From Pseudomonadota bacterium (GTDB taxonomy: Bacteria > Pseudomonadota > Alphaproteobacteria > Rhizobiales > Methylopilaceae): 64,000 bases of DNA. Under the pieces are notes generated by a model that did not search any database, was not told the origin of the DNA, and saw only the letters and a list, made by a program, of their open reading frames with translations. Position 1 is the stretch's first letter; each line of letters starts with the position of its first letter. Location of the stretch: assembly GCA_023388965.1 (NCBI GenBank), contig JAEWFF010000022.1:62001-126000 (forward strand), read 5' to 3'. Both the position numbers and the translations under genes were made by a program. Positions 23,546-33,886 of the stretch are shown here, piece after piece.

Positions 23546-26020
23546 ATGGGCCTGCTTCTGCGTTTTCTTGGCTTTCTGTTCGCAACCGCGACCGTGCTCG
23601 GTCTTGTCGGTGCGGCTGCCGTCGGCGTGTTCATCTGGCAGCAGGCGCAGGATCTTCCCGATCATGCGACGCTGGAAAAGTACGAACCGCCGATCATGAC
23701 TCGGCTGCACGCCAATGACGGCAGCCTGATCGCCGAATACGCCAATGAGCGGCGCCTGTTCCTGCCCATTCAGGCCGTGCCGAACATGGTCGTCCGCGCC
23801 TTCATGGCCGCCGAGGACAAGAATTTCTACGAGCACGGCGGCGTCGACATCACCGGCATCGCCCGCGCCGTCGTCACCAATCTCGAAAATTTCGGCCGCA
23901 ATGTCCGTCCGCAGGGCGCCTCGACCATCACCCAGCAGGTCGCCAAGAACTTCCTGCTGACGAACGAGACCTCGCTGAACCGCAAGATCAAGGAGGCGCT
24001 GCTCGCGATCCGCATCGAGCAGACCTTCTCGAAGGACAAGATCCTCGAGCTTTATCTGAACGAGATCTATCTCGGTCTCGGTAATTACGGCATTGCCGCC
24101 GCGGCGCTGAACTATTTCGACAAGTCCGTGCATGAATTGTCGATCGCGGAGGCCGCCTATCTGGCGGCGCTTCCGAAGGCGCCGAACAATTACCATCCCT
24201 TCCGCCATGCCGACCGGGCGCTCGAGCGCCGCAATTGGGTCATCGATCGCATGGCCGAGAACGGCTACATCCCGCGCGAGGATGCGGAAAAGGCCAAGAC
24301 CGAACCGCTCGGCGTGACGGCCCGCGGCTCGCGCGCCCATGTCTACACCGCGCAATATTATGCCGAGGAAGTGCGCCGCGCCCTTTACGAGCGCTATGGC
24401 GGAAAGGGTCTTTACGATGGCGGCTTGTCCGTGCGTACGGCTCTGGACCCGCAATTGCAGGAAATGGCCAAGAAGGCGCTGACGGCGGGCCTGGTGAAGT
24501 TCGACGAGGCGCGCGGCTGGCGCGGTGCGATCAAGCGCATCGAGCTTGGCGGGGACTGGGGCCCGGAACTGGCCAAGGTCCAGCCCTACGGCGACATTTC
24601 ATGGACGCTCGCGGTCGTGCTGTCGACCGAAGGCGAGGGCGTGCAGATCGGCCTTGAGCCGGGGCATGAGGCGTCGGGCGCCGTGAAGCCCGCGCGCATT
24701 ACCGGCACCATCACGCCCGAGGGAATGAAATGGGCGCGCTGGGCCAAGGGCGCCGACCAGCCCGAAGGCCAGAAAGGCCCGCTCGGTGTCGGCGATGTCG
24801 TTTATGTCGATCCGGCGACCGACAAGGAAGGCAAGGTCAAGGACGGCGAATACCGTCTGCGGCAGGTGCCGGAAGTCTCCGGCGCCATCACCGTCATGGA
24901 CCCGTTCACGGGCCGCGTGCTCGCCCTTGTCGGCGGCTTTTCCTACGACCAGTCGGAGTTCAACCGCGCGACGCAGGCGCTGCGCCAGCCCGGTTCCAGC
25001 TTCAAGCCGTTCCTCTATGCCGCCGCGCTCGACAACGGCTACACGCCGTCCTCCGTCGTGCTCGATGGGCCGATCGAACTCGATCAGGGTGGTGGCCAGG
25101 AAATCTGGCGGCCCGAAAACTATTCGGGCGAATTCTACGGCCCGCAGACCCTGCGCTTCGGCATCGAGAAATCGCGTAACGTCATGACGGTGCGTCTTGC
25201 CCAGGATATGGGCATGCCGATCATCTCCGAATATGCGCGCCGTTTCGGCATCTCGAACGATCTGCCGCCCTTCCTGTCCATGGCTCTGGGCGCGGGCGAG
25301 ACCACGCTGCTGCGCATGGTCGGCGGCTATTCCATGTTCGCGAACGGCGGCAAGAAGGTCACGCCGTCGTTGATCGACCGCGTGCAGGACCGGTATGGAC
25401 GCACGGTCTACAAGCACGATGAACGCGATTGCGCGAACTGCGACGCAGCGGAATGGCGCGGCCAGCAGCCGCCGATTCTCGTCGACAACCGCGAACAGGT
25501 GCTCGATCCCATGACCGCCTACCAGATCACCTCGATGCTGGAAGGCGTCGTGTTGCGCGGTACCGCGACCGTGCTGCGTCAGGTCGGCAAGCCCGTCGCG
25601 GGCAAGACCGGCACGACCAACGACTACAAGGATTCGTGGTTCGTCGGCTTCTCGCCCGATCTCGCGGTCGGCGTCTATATCGGTTACGACAAGCCGCGGA
25701 ATATGGGCCGCGGCACGACGGGCGGCGAACTCGCAGCGCCCATCGTCGGCAATTTCCTCAAGGTCGCGCTGGCCGACAAGCCGGCCGTGCCGTTCCGCGT
25801 TCCTCCGGGAATCAAGCTCGTGCGGATCAATCCGCAGACCGGCATGCGGGCCGGGCCGGGTGACCAGAAGGTCATCCTCGAAGCCTTCAAGCCGGGCACC
25901 GCGCCGCCCGATTCCTATTCCGTCATCGGTTATGGCGGCGGCGGATATTCGCAGGAGCCCAATGCGCCGCCCGGCTATGGCGGAGGGGCTGTGCGCCGCG
26001 GCACCGGCGGGCTTTACTGA
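23546..26020 (+). CDS. mrcA: Penicillin-binding protein 1A
   Basis: Bifunctional class A PBP. 824 aa: one N-terminal membrane anchor (about 8-31), glycosyltransferase domain with catalytic Glu90 (AAEDKNFYEHGG), then a transpeptidase domain with nucleophile Ser484 in SSFKPF, a SRN motif in EKSRNV, and K687-T-G-T-T. An extra OB-like region sits between the domains. The C-terminus is a Gly/Tyr/Pro-rich tail (GYGGGGY type). A ribosome site AAGG precedes the ATG. Confidence 0.97.
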   Translation: MGLLLRFLGFLFATATVLGLVGAAAVGVFIWQQAQDLPDHATLEKYEPPIMTRLHANDGSLIAEYANERRLFLPIQAVPNMVVRAFMAAEDKNFYEHGGVDITGIARAVVTNLENFGRNVRPQGASTITQQVAKNFLLTNETSLNRKIKEALLAIRIEQTFSKDKILELYLNEIYLGLGNYGIAAAALNYFDKSVHELSIAEAAYLAALPKAPNNYHPFRHADRALERRNWVIDRMAENGYIPREDAEKAKTEPLGVTARGSRAHVYTAQYYAEEVRRALYERYGGKGLYDGGLSVRTALDPQLQEMAKKALTAGLVKFDEARGWRGAIKRIELGGDWGPELAKVQPYGDISWTLAVVLSTEGEGVQIGLEPGHEASGAVKPARITGTITPEGMKWARWAKGADQPEGQKGPLGVGDVVYVDPATDKEGKVKDGEYRLRQVPEVSGAITVMDPFTGRVLALVGGFSYDQSEFNRATQALRQPGSSFKPFLYAAALDNGYTPSSVVLDGPIELDQGGGQEIWRPENYSGEFYGPQTLRFGIEKSRNVMTVRLAQDMGMPIISEYARRFGISNDLPPFLSMALGAGETTLLRMVGGYSMFANGGKKVTPSLIDRVQDRYGRTVYKHDERDCANCDAAEWRGQQPPILVDNREQVLDPMTAYQITSMLEGVVLRGTATVLRQVGKPVAGKTGTTNDYKDSWFVGFSPDLAVGVYIGYDKPRNMGRGTTGGELAAPIVGNFLKVALADKPAVPFRVPPGIKLVRINPQTGMRAGPGDQKVILEAFKPGTAPPDSYSVIGYGGGGYSQEPNAPPGYGGGAVRRGTGGLY

Positions 26021-26075
26021 ACGCGTCCAAGCTCCTAGGTTCCCGCGACTTTTCACCCCTGTGCGGAAGCAATTC

Positions 26076-27207
26076 ATGCGTGCCGAAATCGAGACCGTGG
26101 CCGACGAACTCAAGCAGTCGATTGTACTGCTGAGGAGGCATCTTTGACTGGGATCGAGCCACAAACCGTCTGCGCGAACTGAACGCGCTTTCCGAAGACC
26201 CGACCCTCTGGGACGATGCCGACCGCGCGCAGAAGCTGATGCGCGAACGCACCGATCTCGAAACGCGCATCGAGCAGATCAAGCGCCTCGAACAGGAACT
26301 CGCCGACAGCGTTGAACTCATCGAACTCGGCGAGGCCGAGGGCGACGAGTCCATTGTTGCCGAAGCCGAGGCCGCGATCCGTGGTCTGCATCAGGAAGCC
26401 GCCAAGCAGCAGATCGAGACATTGCTGTCCGGCGAGGCCGATAGTAACGACACCTATCTGGAAGTGCATTCGGGCGCCGGCGGCACCGAGAGCCAGGATT
26501 GGGCGGAGATGCTGCTGCGCATGTACACGCGCTGGGCGGAACGCCGCGGATTCAAGGTCGAGTTGATCGACCGGCAGGAAGGCGAGGGCGCGGGCATCAA
26601 GGGCGCGACGCTTCAGGTCAAGGGCCGCAACGCCTATGGCTGGCTGAAGACCGAAGGGGGCGTGCATCGCCTCGTGCGCATTTCGCCGTTCGATGCCAAT
26701 GCCCGGCGGCAGACGAGCTTTGCGTCCATCGACGTCTATCCGGTGATCGACGACAACATCAAGATCGACATCGACGAGAGCCAGGTGCGCGTCGATACGA
26801 TGCGCTCGGGCGGCGCCGGCGGACAGCACGTCAACAAGACGGAATCGGCCGTGCGCCTGACGCATATTCCGACCGGCATCGCCGTCGTTTCGCAGGGCGA
26901 CCGCTCGCAGCACAAGAACCGCGCGACCGCATGGAACATGCTGCGCGCAAAGCTGTACGAAATGGAGCTGAAGAAGCGCGAAGAGGCCGCCGCCGCCGAG
27001 CAGGCATCCAAGACCGACATCGGCTGGGGCCACCAGATCCGCTCATATGTGCTTCAGCCCTATCAGATGGTGAAGGACCTGCGTACGGGCGTCACCTCGT
27101 CCGATCCGGATGCCGTTCTCAACGGAGAACTCGATCCGTACATGGAGGCCGCGCTTGCCCAGCGCGTCTATGGCGGCGGGCCGGACAGCGTCGAGGACGT
27201 CGACTGA
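26076..27207 (+). CDS. prfB: Peptide chain release factor 2 (programmed +1 frameshift)
   Basis: Recognises UGA and UAA stop codons and triggers peptide release. The reading frame opens at the ATG at 26076, reaches an in-frame TGA after 23 codons (26145) and continues in the +1 frame from 26146, so the full product is 376 aa: join(26076..26144, 26146..27207). Anticodon-like tripeptide Ser203-Pro204-Phe205; catalytic Gly248-Gly249-Gln250 in GGAGGQHVNK. Annotators who start at 26239 lose the N-terminus. GGAAG lies upstream of the ATG. Confidence 0.97.
26133..26148 (+). promoter_or_regulatory. prfB programmed frameshift signal
   Basis: AGGAGGCATCTTTGAC has the classical layout: an internal Shine-Dalgarno (AGGAGG), three bases, a slippery CTT codon, then TGA C. 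When RF2 is scarce the ribosome shifts forward at CTT, giving negative feedback. Confidence 0.97.
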
Positions 27208-27212
27208 ATTTT

Positions 27213-27309
27213 GCCTCTCCCGTTTACGGGAGAGGTCGGCACGCGCGAAGCGCGGCCGGGTGAGGGGAAGTAACGGCGCGGATTTTCTCCCGCAAGCGGG
27301 TGAGAGGTG
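27213..27309. repeat. Family B palindromic repeat, copy 2
   Basis: Left hairpin CTCTCCCGT-TTACGGGAGAG and right CTCCCGC-AAGCGGGTGAG flank GGGTGAGGGGAA. The left hairpin is the same as in copy 3 at 43342. It fills the gap between the convergent prfB and M23 peptidase genes. Confidence 0.8.
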
Positions 27310-27316
27310 TCCGCCG

Positions 27317-28462
27317 TCAGCGTTCTAGCGACGCCCCTGCATTGAGGAAGCGGCGCGGATCGAGCGGGCTGTCGTTCAATCGTGTCTCATAGTGCAGATG
27401 CGGTCCGGTCGAACGACCGGTCGAGCCGGTGCGGCCGACCACATCTCCCGCAGCCAGTTTCTGTCCCGCCGAGACCGACACCGACGACAGATGCGCATAT
27501 CGCGTCACATAGCCGCTCGGATGTTCGACATCGACAGCCAGTCCATACCCGCCGTTCCAGCCGGCGGACAGGACAATGCCGTTGGCCGTGACGCGCGCCG
27601 GCGTACCCGCCGGAACTTCGAGATCGACGCCGGAATGGAACGCCATCCTGCCGAGAAACGGATCGAGGCGGTTGCCGTAGCCGCTTGAGAACGGGGCGCC
27701 CGGCGCGGGGCTTCGCACCGGAAGTTCATCGAGCGCGGCGCGCAGCCGCCCGACCTCGGAGGCCTTATCCTCGAGGCTGGAAATCTCGCGGGCGGTGGCA
27801 TCGGGCTGGCCGAGCGCGAAGGGAAGATAAAGACCGCCGAGCCCCGCTTTGACGGGCGCGACCGGCGCGGCGATACCGAGCGCCGCATAGACCTCTCCGA
27901 TCGCATCCCGTTTGTTGTCGAGGCGTTCATGCGCGGCGGCCATCATGTCCCGCTGACGGCGTTCCAGCGCATCATAGCCCGCAGTGAGGCGGCCATACGC
28001 GTCGGCCCGTTCCGTATGTATTGACGATTCCCGCAGGCTCATATCGTTGCCGAGCCGCAGATCGCCCTCAAGATCGTCAGCCGGGGCCGGCGTGGCGTCG
28101 AGAGTGGACAGCGCCTCCTGGCGGCGCTCCACATCGGCCTGACGGCGGGTCAGCGCATCGAGGCGGGTGATGAAGTTTTCGCGCTCCAGAAGCAGGCGGC
28201 TGTTGGTGTGCGCGAGATCGGTGCGCAGACGGTTGATCTCGGCGCTCGCGGCGCGCTCGGCCGCCGAATGCCGGTTGACGATCTGCATCAGGAATTCGTC
28301 GCGGAACAGCGCATAGCTCGTCGTCGCGCCCGACCAGGCCAGCAGAACGAGCACGGCCAGGACGAGGGCGGCGGCGAGAAAGGGGTGGAGCTCGATGCGG
28401 ACAGGGCGAATCTTGCGGCGCACCACGGCATAACGCCGATACGGAGCTTGCACGTCCGACAT
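27317..28462 (-). CDS. M23 family metallopeptidase (LytM endopeptidase)
   Basis: Murein endopeptidase, 381 aa from 28462 (GGGAGAGG seven bases upstream). One membrane anchor at about residues 25-50, a coiled-coil region (about 60-200), then a LytM domain. Zinc residues are intact: H-S-G-V-D in AFHSGVDLEVPAG and the HLHYE motif near the C-terminus. It should therefore cut peptide cross-links rather than act only as an activator. It lies 80 bp downstream of the peroxiredoxin gene. Confidence 0.9.
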   Translation of the reverse strand: MSDVQAPYRRYAVVRRKIRPVRIELHPFLAAALVLAVLVLLAWSGATTSYALFRDEFLMQIVNRHSAAERAASAEINRLRTDLAHTNSRLLLERENFITRLDALTRRQADVERRQEALSTLDATPAPADDLEGDLRLGNDMSLRESSIHTERADAYGRLTAGYDALERRQRDMMAAAHERLDNKRDAIGEVYAALGIAAPVAPVKAGLGGLYLPFALGQPDATAREISSLEDKASEVGRLRAALDELPVRSPAPGAPFSSGYGNRLDPFLGRMAFHSGVDLEVPAGTPARVTANGIVLSAGWNGGYGLAVDVEHPSGYVTRYAHLSSVSVSAGQKLAAGDVVGRTGSTGRSTGPHLHYETRLNDSPLDPRRFLNAGASLER

Positions 28463-28542
28463 CGCACCTCTCCCGCCGCGAAAGGCGCGGCGCTGCCTCG
28501 ACACAGCCTCCTTGATGACGCGATATGGTTAATCCGCCGTAA

Positions 28543-29010
28543 CTAGAGATTTTTTGCCGCTTCCAGAACCTCTTGAGCGTGGCCGGGCACGCGCACTTTG
28601 CGCCAGATGCGGGCGATGCGGCCCTCCGCATCGATCAGGAAAGTGGCGCGCTCCACGCCCATGAAGGTCCGGCCGTACATCTTTTTCTCGACCCAGACCT
28701 CGTAGGCCTCGGCCACGGAATGGTCCTCGTCGGCAGCGAGCGGGAAGTCGAGATCGAGCTTCGCGACGAAACGGTCATGGCTTGCGACCGAATCGGGCGA
28801 GACTCCCACGATCGCCACACCGGCCCGCTCGAACTCGGCCATCAGACTATTGAACGAGGATGCCTCCTGCGTGCAGCCGGTCGTTGCGTCCTTGGGATAG
28901 AAATACAGCACGAAAGGCCTTCCTTTGAGGCCGTCCAGCGAAACGCTCCCGCCGCCATTCACGGGAAGTTCAAATCGAGGGGCGGGAGAGCCAGTCTGCA
29001 GCTTTGTCAC
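28543..29010 (-). CDS. bcp: Thioredoxin-dependent peroxiredoxin (BCP/PrxQ type)
   Basis: Reduces hydroperoxides, 155 aa. Peroxidatic Cys46 in DATTGCTQEASSF; the position five residues later, which is Cys in two-Cys PrxQ proteins, is Ser. No other Cys is seen, so this is a one-Cys enzyme needing an external thiol. The start is a GTG at 29010 with AAAGGA upstream; it gives the usual N-terminal length. Divergent from the AsmA-like gene. Confidence 0.92.
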   Translation of the reverse strand: MTKLQTGSPAPRFELPVNGGGSVSLDGLKGRPFVLYFYPKDATTGCTQEASSFNSLMAEFERAGVAIVGVSPDSVASHDRFVAKLDLDFPLAADEDHSVAEAYEVWVEKKMYGRTFMGVERATFLIDAEGRIARIWRKVRVPGHAQEVLEAAKNL

Positions 29011-29119
29011 GTGCCGTCCTTTCGTCTTATTCCTAAGGCCTCTGATGAGCATTCGAAACCGGTGAAATACCGTGCGCGGGGAGCGCGCCGGACTTCGCCA
29101 CGACAGGGCCGGGGAGGCA

Positions 29120-32100
29120 ATGTCCGAGCAGGCTGAAAAGCGCCGCTTCTGGCGCAAACGCCGCGTTCGCGGAGATGGCCGGCCCGGTAGTGAGGGCCCG
29201 CCCCGACGTGCGCGCGGCTGGTTTGCGCGCCGCACCCGCAATGAGCGCATCGGCATCTATACGGGCGGCGGCCTCTTCCTGCTCATTCTGCTTGCCGTCG
29301 GCTTTATCTTTTCGCCCCTTCCTTCCGTTTTCGTCACGCCGCGCATCGCGATCGCCATCGAGGAGGCGCTTGGTCCGGGCTACAAGGTAGCCATCGGGTC
29401 GAGCCGCGTCGATGTAACGGCGAACGGGCTCGATCTGCGGCTTGACGATTTCGTCGTTCGCGAATCGGGCGGCGGGCACGTGATCGCCGTGCCGCGCGCG
29501 GCCATCGCCCTCGACGGCAATCTTCTCCTCAGCCAGAAAGTGACGTTGCGGCGCCTGCGCCTCAGCCAGCCGCATCTCACTTTGCGGATCGAGGAGAACG
29601 GTCAGGTCAGTCTGGCCGGCGCCGAAGGCGGCGCGGCTTTGTTCAGCCTGCCGGTCGCCGATGTGCCGCAGGCGGCGCCCGCCGAAATATTCGGTTTTCT
29701 CGCCGCCGCCGATGCCTTGCTGCGGGAAGGCGGCGCATTTGCGAATTTCGAATTGGCCGAGGTGACGGACGCCTCGATTGCGATCGAGGACCGGCGGCGC
29801 GGGCGCGTGGACCGGATCGAGCGTGTCGATGCCCGTGTGCGGCGCGGTGCCGACACGCTGACCGCCAGCGCCTCGTCGGCCACGCCGCGGGAAAACTGGT
29901 CTGTCACGGCCACCATGGCCGGCCGGCCGGATGCGCTTCGCAATTTCGACATCGGATTTCAGAACCTCCCGCTCGGCCGCATCATGTGGGAGGCCCTTCG
30001 CGGCACGAGCCCGGCCGATTTCGGCGGACGCCTGTTCGGGCATTTCTATGCCCGTCTCGCGCCCGACGGTTCGGTTCCCGCCGCCGAGGCCAGGCTCGAT
30101 CTCGTCGGTTTCAGCGTGGTCGAGCGCGACAAGCCGGAAGCGCGCATGGACATCGAGCGCACGCGCATCAGCGCCGCGTGGAACGGCGAGGACAGGCGCC
30201 TGCGGATTTCGCCCATAGAGGTCTCGACGCAGGCGTCGCGCTTCATGATCGGCGGATATGCGGCGCCGGTCGATGACGAGGCCGATGAATGGACCTTCGC
30301 GCTGACCGGCACCGAGCAGACGGTTCCCGGCTCGCACCCATCGATGCATGTCCTGAAATTCGAAAAGATCGAGGCGTCGGGCACCGTCCAGCGCACCGCG
30401 CGCCGCCTGGTGCTCGACAATGCGTCCGTACAGGGCCGCGCGCTTTCGGTTGCCGGATACGGCGCGTTCGATTTCAGCGGCGAGCGGCCGATGGCCGATT
30501 TTGCGCTTGCCGGATCGCGTTCGCCGATAGCTGCCGTCCTGCGCATCTGGCCCGGCCTCATAGCGCCCAATGCCCGCAAATGGATTGAAGCCCATGTGCC
30601 GCGCGGGATGGTCGAGGAGGCGACGATTGCGATGCAGGGGCCCATCGGCGGCAAGTTCCTGCCGCGCCGCGTCGCCATCGATGCGCGTTTCAGCGATGCA
30701 ATGGTGGGCTATCTGCCGGACGCGCCGCCGGCCGTCGGCGTTCATGGCTATGTCCGTATCGCCGACGAGCATATGGAAACCGTGGTCGAGGGAGGGCGCA
30801 TCGAGGTTGCGGATGGCGAGCCGCTCTCGGTCGGCGGCACGACCTTCTCGACGCTGGACCATCGGCCCGATCCGTTTCAGGGAGAGCTTGCGACGCGGCT
30901 CGAAGGGCCTGTCGCCTCCATCGGCGCGCTGATGTCCGTACCGAAGCTCGCGTCCATGGCGCCGGGGGTTGCGCCCCTGATGCGGGGCGACGGAACCCTG
31001 TCCGTCAACGTCAATCTTTCCGGCGAATACGGCAAGGACGCCGATCTCGGGAGGCTTGTGCCGCGCATCGAGGCCAGCCTGTCCGGCTGGTCGATGAAGC
31101 AGGCCATCGGCGGGCGCGATATCGACAAGGGCAATTTCCACCTGACCGTCGATCCCGCGAGCGCCAATCTGCGCGGCGAACTCAACCTGTCCGGCGCGCC
31201 TCTGGCGGTCGAAGCCGCCGTCGGGCGTACGCCGGAAAACAGGTTTGGCGAAACAGTCGTGCGGTTCTCGATCGATCCGTCGAAGATGAAGGATTTCGAC
31301 AACGAAGCCCTTCGGATCGCCGGTCCCGTTTCGGTGGAGCTCGTCCAATCGGCTCCCGGCGTCATGGACAATGCGCGGGTGCGCGCGGAGCTTTCGGGCG
31401 CGTCGGTACAGGGGCCTGTCGGCCTTGCGAAGGCCGGAGGAAGCGCGGGGCAGGTCAACTTCACCGTCCAGCCCAATGGCGACAAATGGCGCCTTCAGGA
31501 TCTGGTGGCGCAGGGCAGCGGTATCGACATTCGAGGCTGGGTGGACATCGCCAAATCGGGCGGATTGGCTGCCGCCCAATTTTCGCATTTCGCCATGCGG
31601 CAGGGCGACGATGCGCGGCTCGATGTGTCGCGGTCCGGACAGGCCTACAAGGTCGTCGCGCGCGGCTCGACCATCAATCTTCAGCCCATCCTCAAGGACG
31701 TGATGTCGGGTGCGCCCGAAAAGCGCGGCATCGATATCGATATCGACGCGAAATTCGGAACGGTTCTCGGCCATAACGGCGAGACCATGTCCGGCGTCGA
31801 CCTGCAGATGAGCCGCCGCAACAACACGACGGTGAATGTGAGCCTGAACGGCCATCTCGGCGCAGGCCCGGTCGAGGCGCGCACGACCGGCCAGGAGCCC
31901 CGCGTCATCAGCCTGCGCGCGGCCGATTCCGGGGCCGTTCTGCGGTTCGTCGATCTGTACCGACGCATGCGCGGCGGGCAATTGCGTCTCGATGTGTCGC
32001 CCGCCGAAACAAGCCGGGGACGCCTCGCCATCCAGAACTTCCAGGTTGTCGGCGATCAGCGGCTCGCCTCGGTCGCGAGCAATAGCCGGCAGGGCCAGCG

Positions 32101-32545
32101 TACGGGCAACGGCACGATGACCTTTACGCAGATGGAAGCCGAATTCCGCATCGGCGGCGGGCGGATCCTGATCGACGATTTCGAGGTGTTCGGCTCGGAA
32201 CTGGGCGCGACTTTGACCGGCGAGATTAATTACGCGCACGACAGCGTGGCGATTTCCGGAACTTTCGTGCCCGCTTATGCGGTCAACAACCTGTTCGGAA
32301 AACTGCCGCTGTTCGGGCAGATCCTCGGCGGCGGATCGGATGGCGGCCTTGTCGGCGTGACATTCGCCGTGGACGGGCCGTGGGCCTCACCGCAGATGCG
32401 GGTCAATCCGCTCTCGGCGGTTGCGCCCGGATTCCTGCGCAAGATATTCGAGTTCCGCAGCCAGAATCCCGGTGCCGCAGGGGCCGCGCCGCAGCAGCCC
32501 ACCAATATCACGGGCGGACGCCCGAAGGCGCCCGCGCAGCGCTGA
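29120..32545 (+). CDS. Giant AsmA-like/DUF3971 envelope protein
   Basis: 1141 aa from the ATG at 29120, chosen for its GGGGAGG ribosome site. The basic cytoplasmic N-terminus is followed by one membrane helix (about 40-60, GGLFLLILLAVGFIF), then a long periplasmic part of repeated beta-rich segments. The C-terminal region (FEVFGSELGATLTGEINY) is AsmA-like. Family members (YhdP, TamB, AsmA) bridge the envelope and are implicated in phospholipid transport to the outer membrane. The role here is by analogy. Convergent with tyrS, 4 bp between stops. Confidence 0.85.
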   Translation: MSEQAEKRRFWRKRRVRGDGRPGSEGPPRRARGWFARRTRNERIGIYTGGGLFLLILLAVGFIFSPLPSVFVTPRIAIAIEEALGPGYKVAIGSSRVDVTANGLDLRLDDFVVRESGGGHVIAVPRAAIALDGNLLLSQKVTLRRLRLSQPHLTLRIEENGQVSLAGAEGGAALFSLPVADVPQAAPAEIFGFLAAADALLREGGAFANFELAEVTDASIAIEDRRRGRVDRIERVDARVRRGADTLTASASSATPRENWSVTATMAGRPDALRNFDIGFQNLPLGRIMWEALRGTSPADFGGRLFGHFYARLAPDGSVPAAEARLDLVGFSVVERDKPEARMDIERTRISAAWNGEDRRLRISPIEVSTQASRFMIGGYAAPVDDEADEWTFALTGTEQTVPGSHPSMHVLKFEKIEASGTVQRTARRLVLDNASVQGRALSVAGYGAFDFSGERPMADFALAGSRSPIAAVLRIWPGLIAPNARKWIEAHVPRGMVEEATIAMQGPIGGKFLPRRVAIDARFSDAMVGYLPDAPPAVGVHGYVRIADEHMETVVEGGRIEVADGEPLSVGGTTFSTLDHRPDPFQGELATRLEGPVASIGALMSVPKLASMAPGVAPLMRGDGTLSVNVNLSGEYGKDADLGRLVPRIEASLSGWSMKQAIGGRDIDKGNFHLTVDPASANLRGELNLSGAPLAVEAAVGRTPENRFGETVVRFSIDPSKMKDFDNEALRIAGPVSVELVQSAPGVMDNARVRAELSGASVQGPVGLAKAGGSAGQVNFTVQPNGDKWRLQDLVAQGSGIDIRGWVDIAKSGGLAAAQFSHFAMRQGDDARLDVSRSGQAYKVVARGSTINLQPILKDVMSGAPEKRGIDIDIDAKFGTVLGHNGETMSGVDLQMSRRNNTTVNVSLNGHLGAGPVEARTTGQEPRVISLRAADSGAVLRFVDLYRRMRGGQLRLDVSPAETSRGRLAIQNFQVVGDQRLASVASNSRQGQRTGNGTMTFTQMEAEFRIGGGRILIDDFEVFGSELGATLTGEINYAHDSVAISGTFVPAYAVNNLFGKLPLFGQILGGGSDGGLVGVTFAVDGPWASPQMRVNPLSAVAPGFLRKIFEFRSQNPGAAGAAPQQPTNITGGRPKAPAQR

Positions 32546-32549
32546 GGCG

Positions 32550-33806
32550 TCAGCCTTGCGGCTTCAGCAGGATGTGCCGCTTCTTGCCGAGCGACAGCTT
32601 GATGACGCCCTCGGGCGTGACATCGGCCGGCGTAAGGACGGCCTTGTCGTCCGACACCGCCTTGTCGTTGACGCGCACCGCGCCGCCCTTGATCTGGCGG
32701 CGTGCATCGCTGGTCGATCCGACGAGGCCGGCCAGCACGAACGCCTTCAGGACTCCGAGGCCATCCTGAAATTCAGACTGCGGCACCTCGACAGTCGGCA
32801 GGTCTTCGGCGAGTTCGCCTTCCTCGAAGGTCCGCCGCGCCGTTTCGGCCGCCGCGAGCGCCGCATCGCGCCCGCGCACGAGGGCGGTCACTTCCGTCGC
32901 CAGCACTTTCTTGGCCTCGTTGATGCCGGGGCCCGAGGGGCCGACGAGGCTGTCGATATGATCGAGCGGAAGATCGGTGAACAGGCGCAGGAATTTCGCG
33001 ACGTCCTCGTCCTCGACATTGCGCCAGTACTGCCAGAAATCGTAGGCGGACAGCATGTCCTCGTTGAGCCAGACCGCGCCCTGTGCGGTCTTGCCCATCT
33101 TCGCGCCGGAGCTCGTCGTCAGCAGCGGGCAGGTAAGTCCGTACAATTCAAGGCCGGCGATGCGGCGGCCGAGATCGATGCCGTTGACGATATTGCCCCA
33201 TTGGTCCGAGCCGCCCATCTGCAGCCGCACGCCGCGGGTTTTCGCAAGTTCCGCGAAGTCGTAGGCCTGCAGGATCATGTAGTTGAATTCGAGGAAGGAG
33301 AGCGGCTGGTCGCGCTCGAGCCGCATCTTGACGGAGTCGAAGGTCAGCATGCGGTTGACGGAGAAATGCCGGCCGACATCGCGCAGCATCGGAATGTATT
33401 TCAGCTCGTCCAGCCATTCGGCATTGTTGACCATGACGGCATCGGTCGGTCCGTCGCCGAAGGTCAGGAAGTTCTCGAACACGCGCCGTATGGACGCGAT
33501 ATTGGCGGCGATTGTCTCGTCCGTCAGAAGCTGCCGCGCCTCGTCCTTTCCGGACGGGTCTCCCACTTTCGTCGTGCCGCCGCCCATCAGGACCATCGGC
33601 TTGTGCCCGGCCTGCTGCAGGCGGCGCAGCATCATGATTCCCATCATGTGCCCGACATGCAGGCTGGGGCCGGTGGCGTCGAAGCCGATATAGGCCGTGA
33701 TCGGCCCCTCCAGGGCGAGCTTGTCCAGCCCTTCGGGGTCCGAAATCTGATGAATGAAACCGCGCTCTGCGAGGAGCTTGAGGAAAGGCGAGCGATGAGA
33801 GGTCAT
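32550..33806 (-). CDS. tyrS: Tyrosyl-tRNA synthetase
   Basis: Charges tRNA-Tyr. 418 aa, class Ic synthetase. HIGH-type motif H50-V-G-H53, specificity block MGGSDQWGNIVNG, KMSKS-type motif K236-M-G-K-T240, and a C-terminal S4 RNA-binding domain (RRQIKGGAVRVNDKAV). Divergent from anmK with an 80-bp shared promoter region. Confidence 0.98.
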   Translation of the reverse strand: MTSHRSPFLKLLAERGFIHQISDPEGLDKLALEGPITAYIGFDATGPSLHVGHMMGIMMLRRLQQAGHKPMVLMGGGTTKVGDPSGKDEARQLLTDETIAANIASIRRVFENFLTFGDGPTDAVMVNNAEWLDELKYIPMLRDVGRHFSVNRMLTFDSVKMRLERDQPLSFLEFNYMILQAYDFAELAKTRGVRLQMGGSDQWGNIVNGIDLGRRIAGLELYGLTCPLLTTSSGAKMGKTAQGAVWLNEDMLSAYDFWQYWRNVEDEDVAKFLRLFTDLPLDHIDSLVGPSGPGINEAKKVLATEVTALVRGRDAALAAAETARRTFEEGELAEDLPTVEVPQSEFQDGLGVLKAFVLAGLVGSTSDARRQIKGGAVRVNDKAVSDDKAVLTPADVTPEGVIKLSLGKKRHILLKPQG

Positions 33807-33886
33807 GGGAGATACGTTCTGTGAATCCTGCTCGCTCTCTATCAGGTTCGGTGCGACAATTCACGGGGCAGCGGGGAGAATGGAAA

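Noticed and set aside
26239..27207. prfB read as a truncated gene or one lacking its N-terminus
   Set aside because: The missing 54 N-terminal residues are encoded at 26076-26238 across a canonical frameshift signal.
28524..28543. CtrA site upstream of the M23 peptidase (TTAACC on the minus strand)
   Set aside because: Only one half-site is clear; the other half is off in spacing or sequence.
29033..32239. Long open minus-strand frame (1068 codons) opposite the AsmA-like gene
   Set aside because: Shadow of a real gene: His/Arg/Asp-rich translation, no domain, and the plus strand has a strong ribosome site and a coherent protein.
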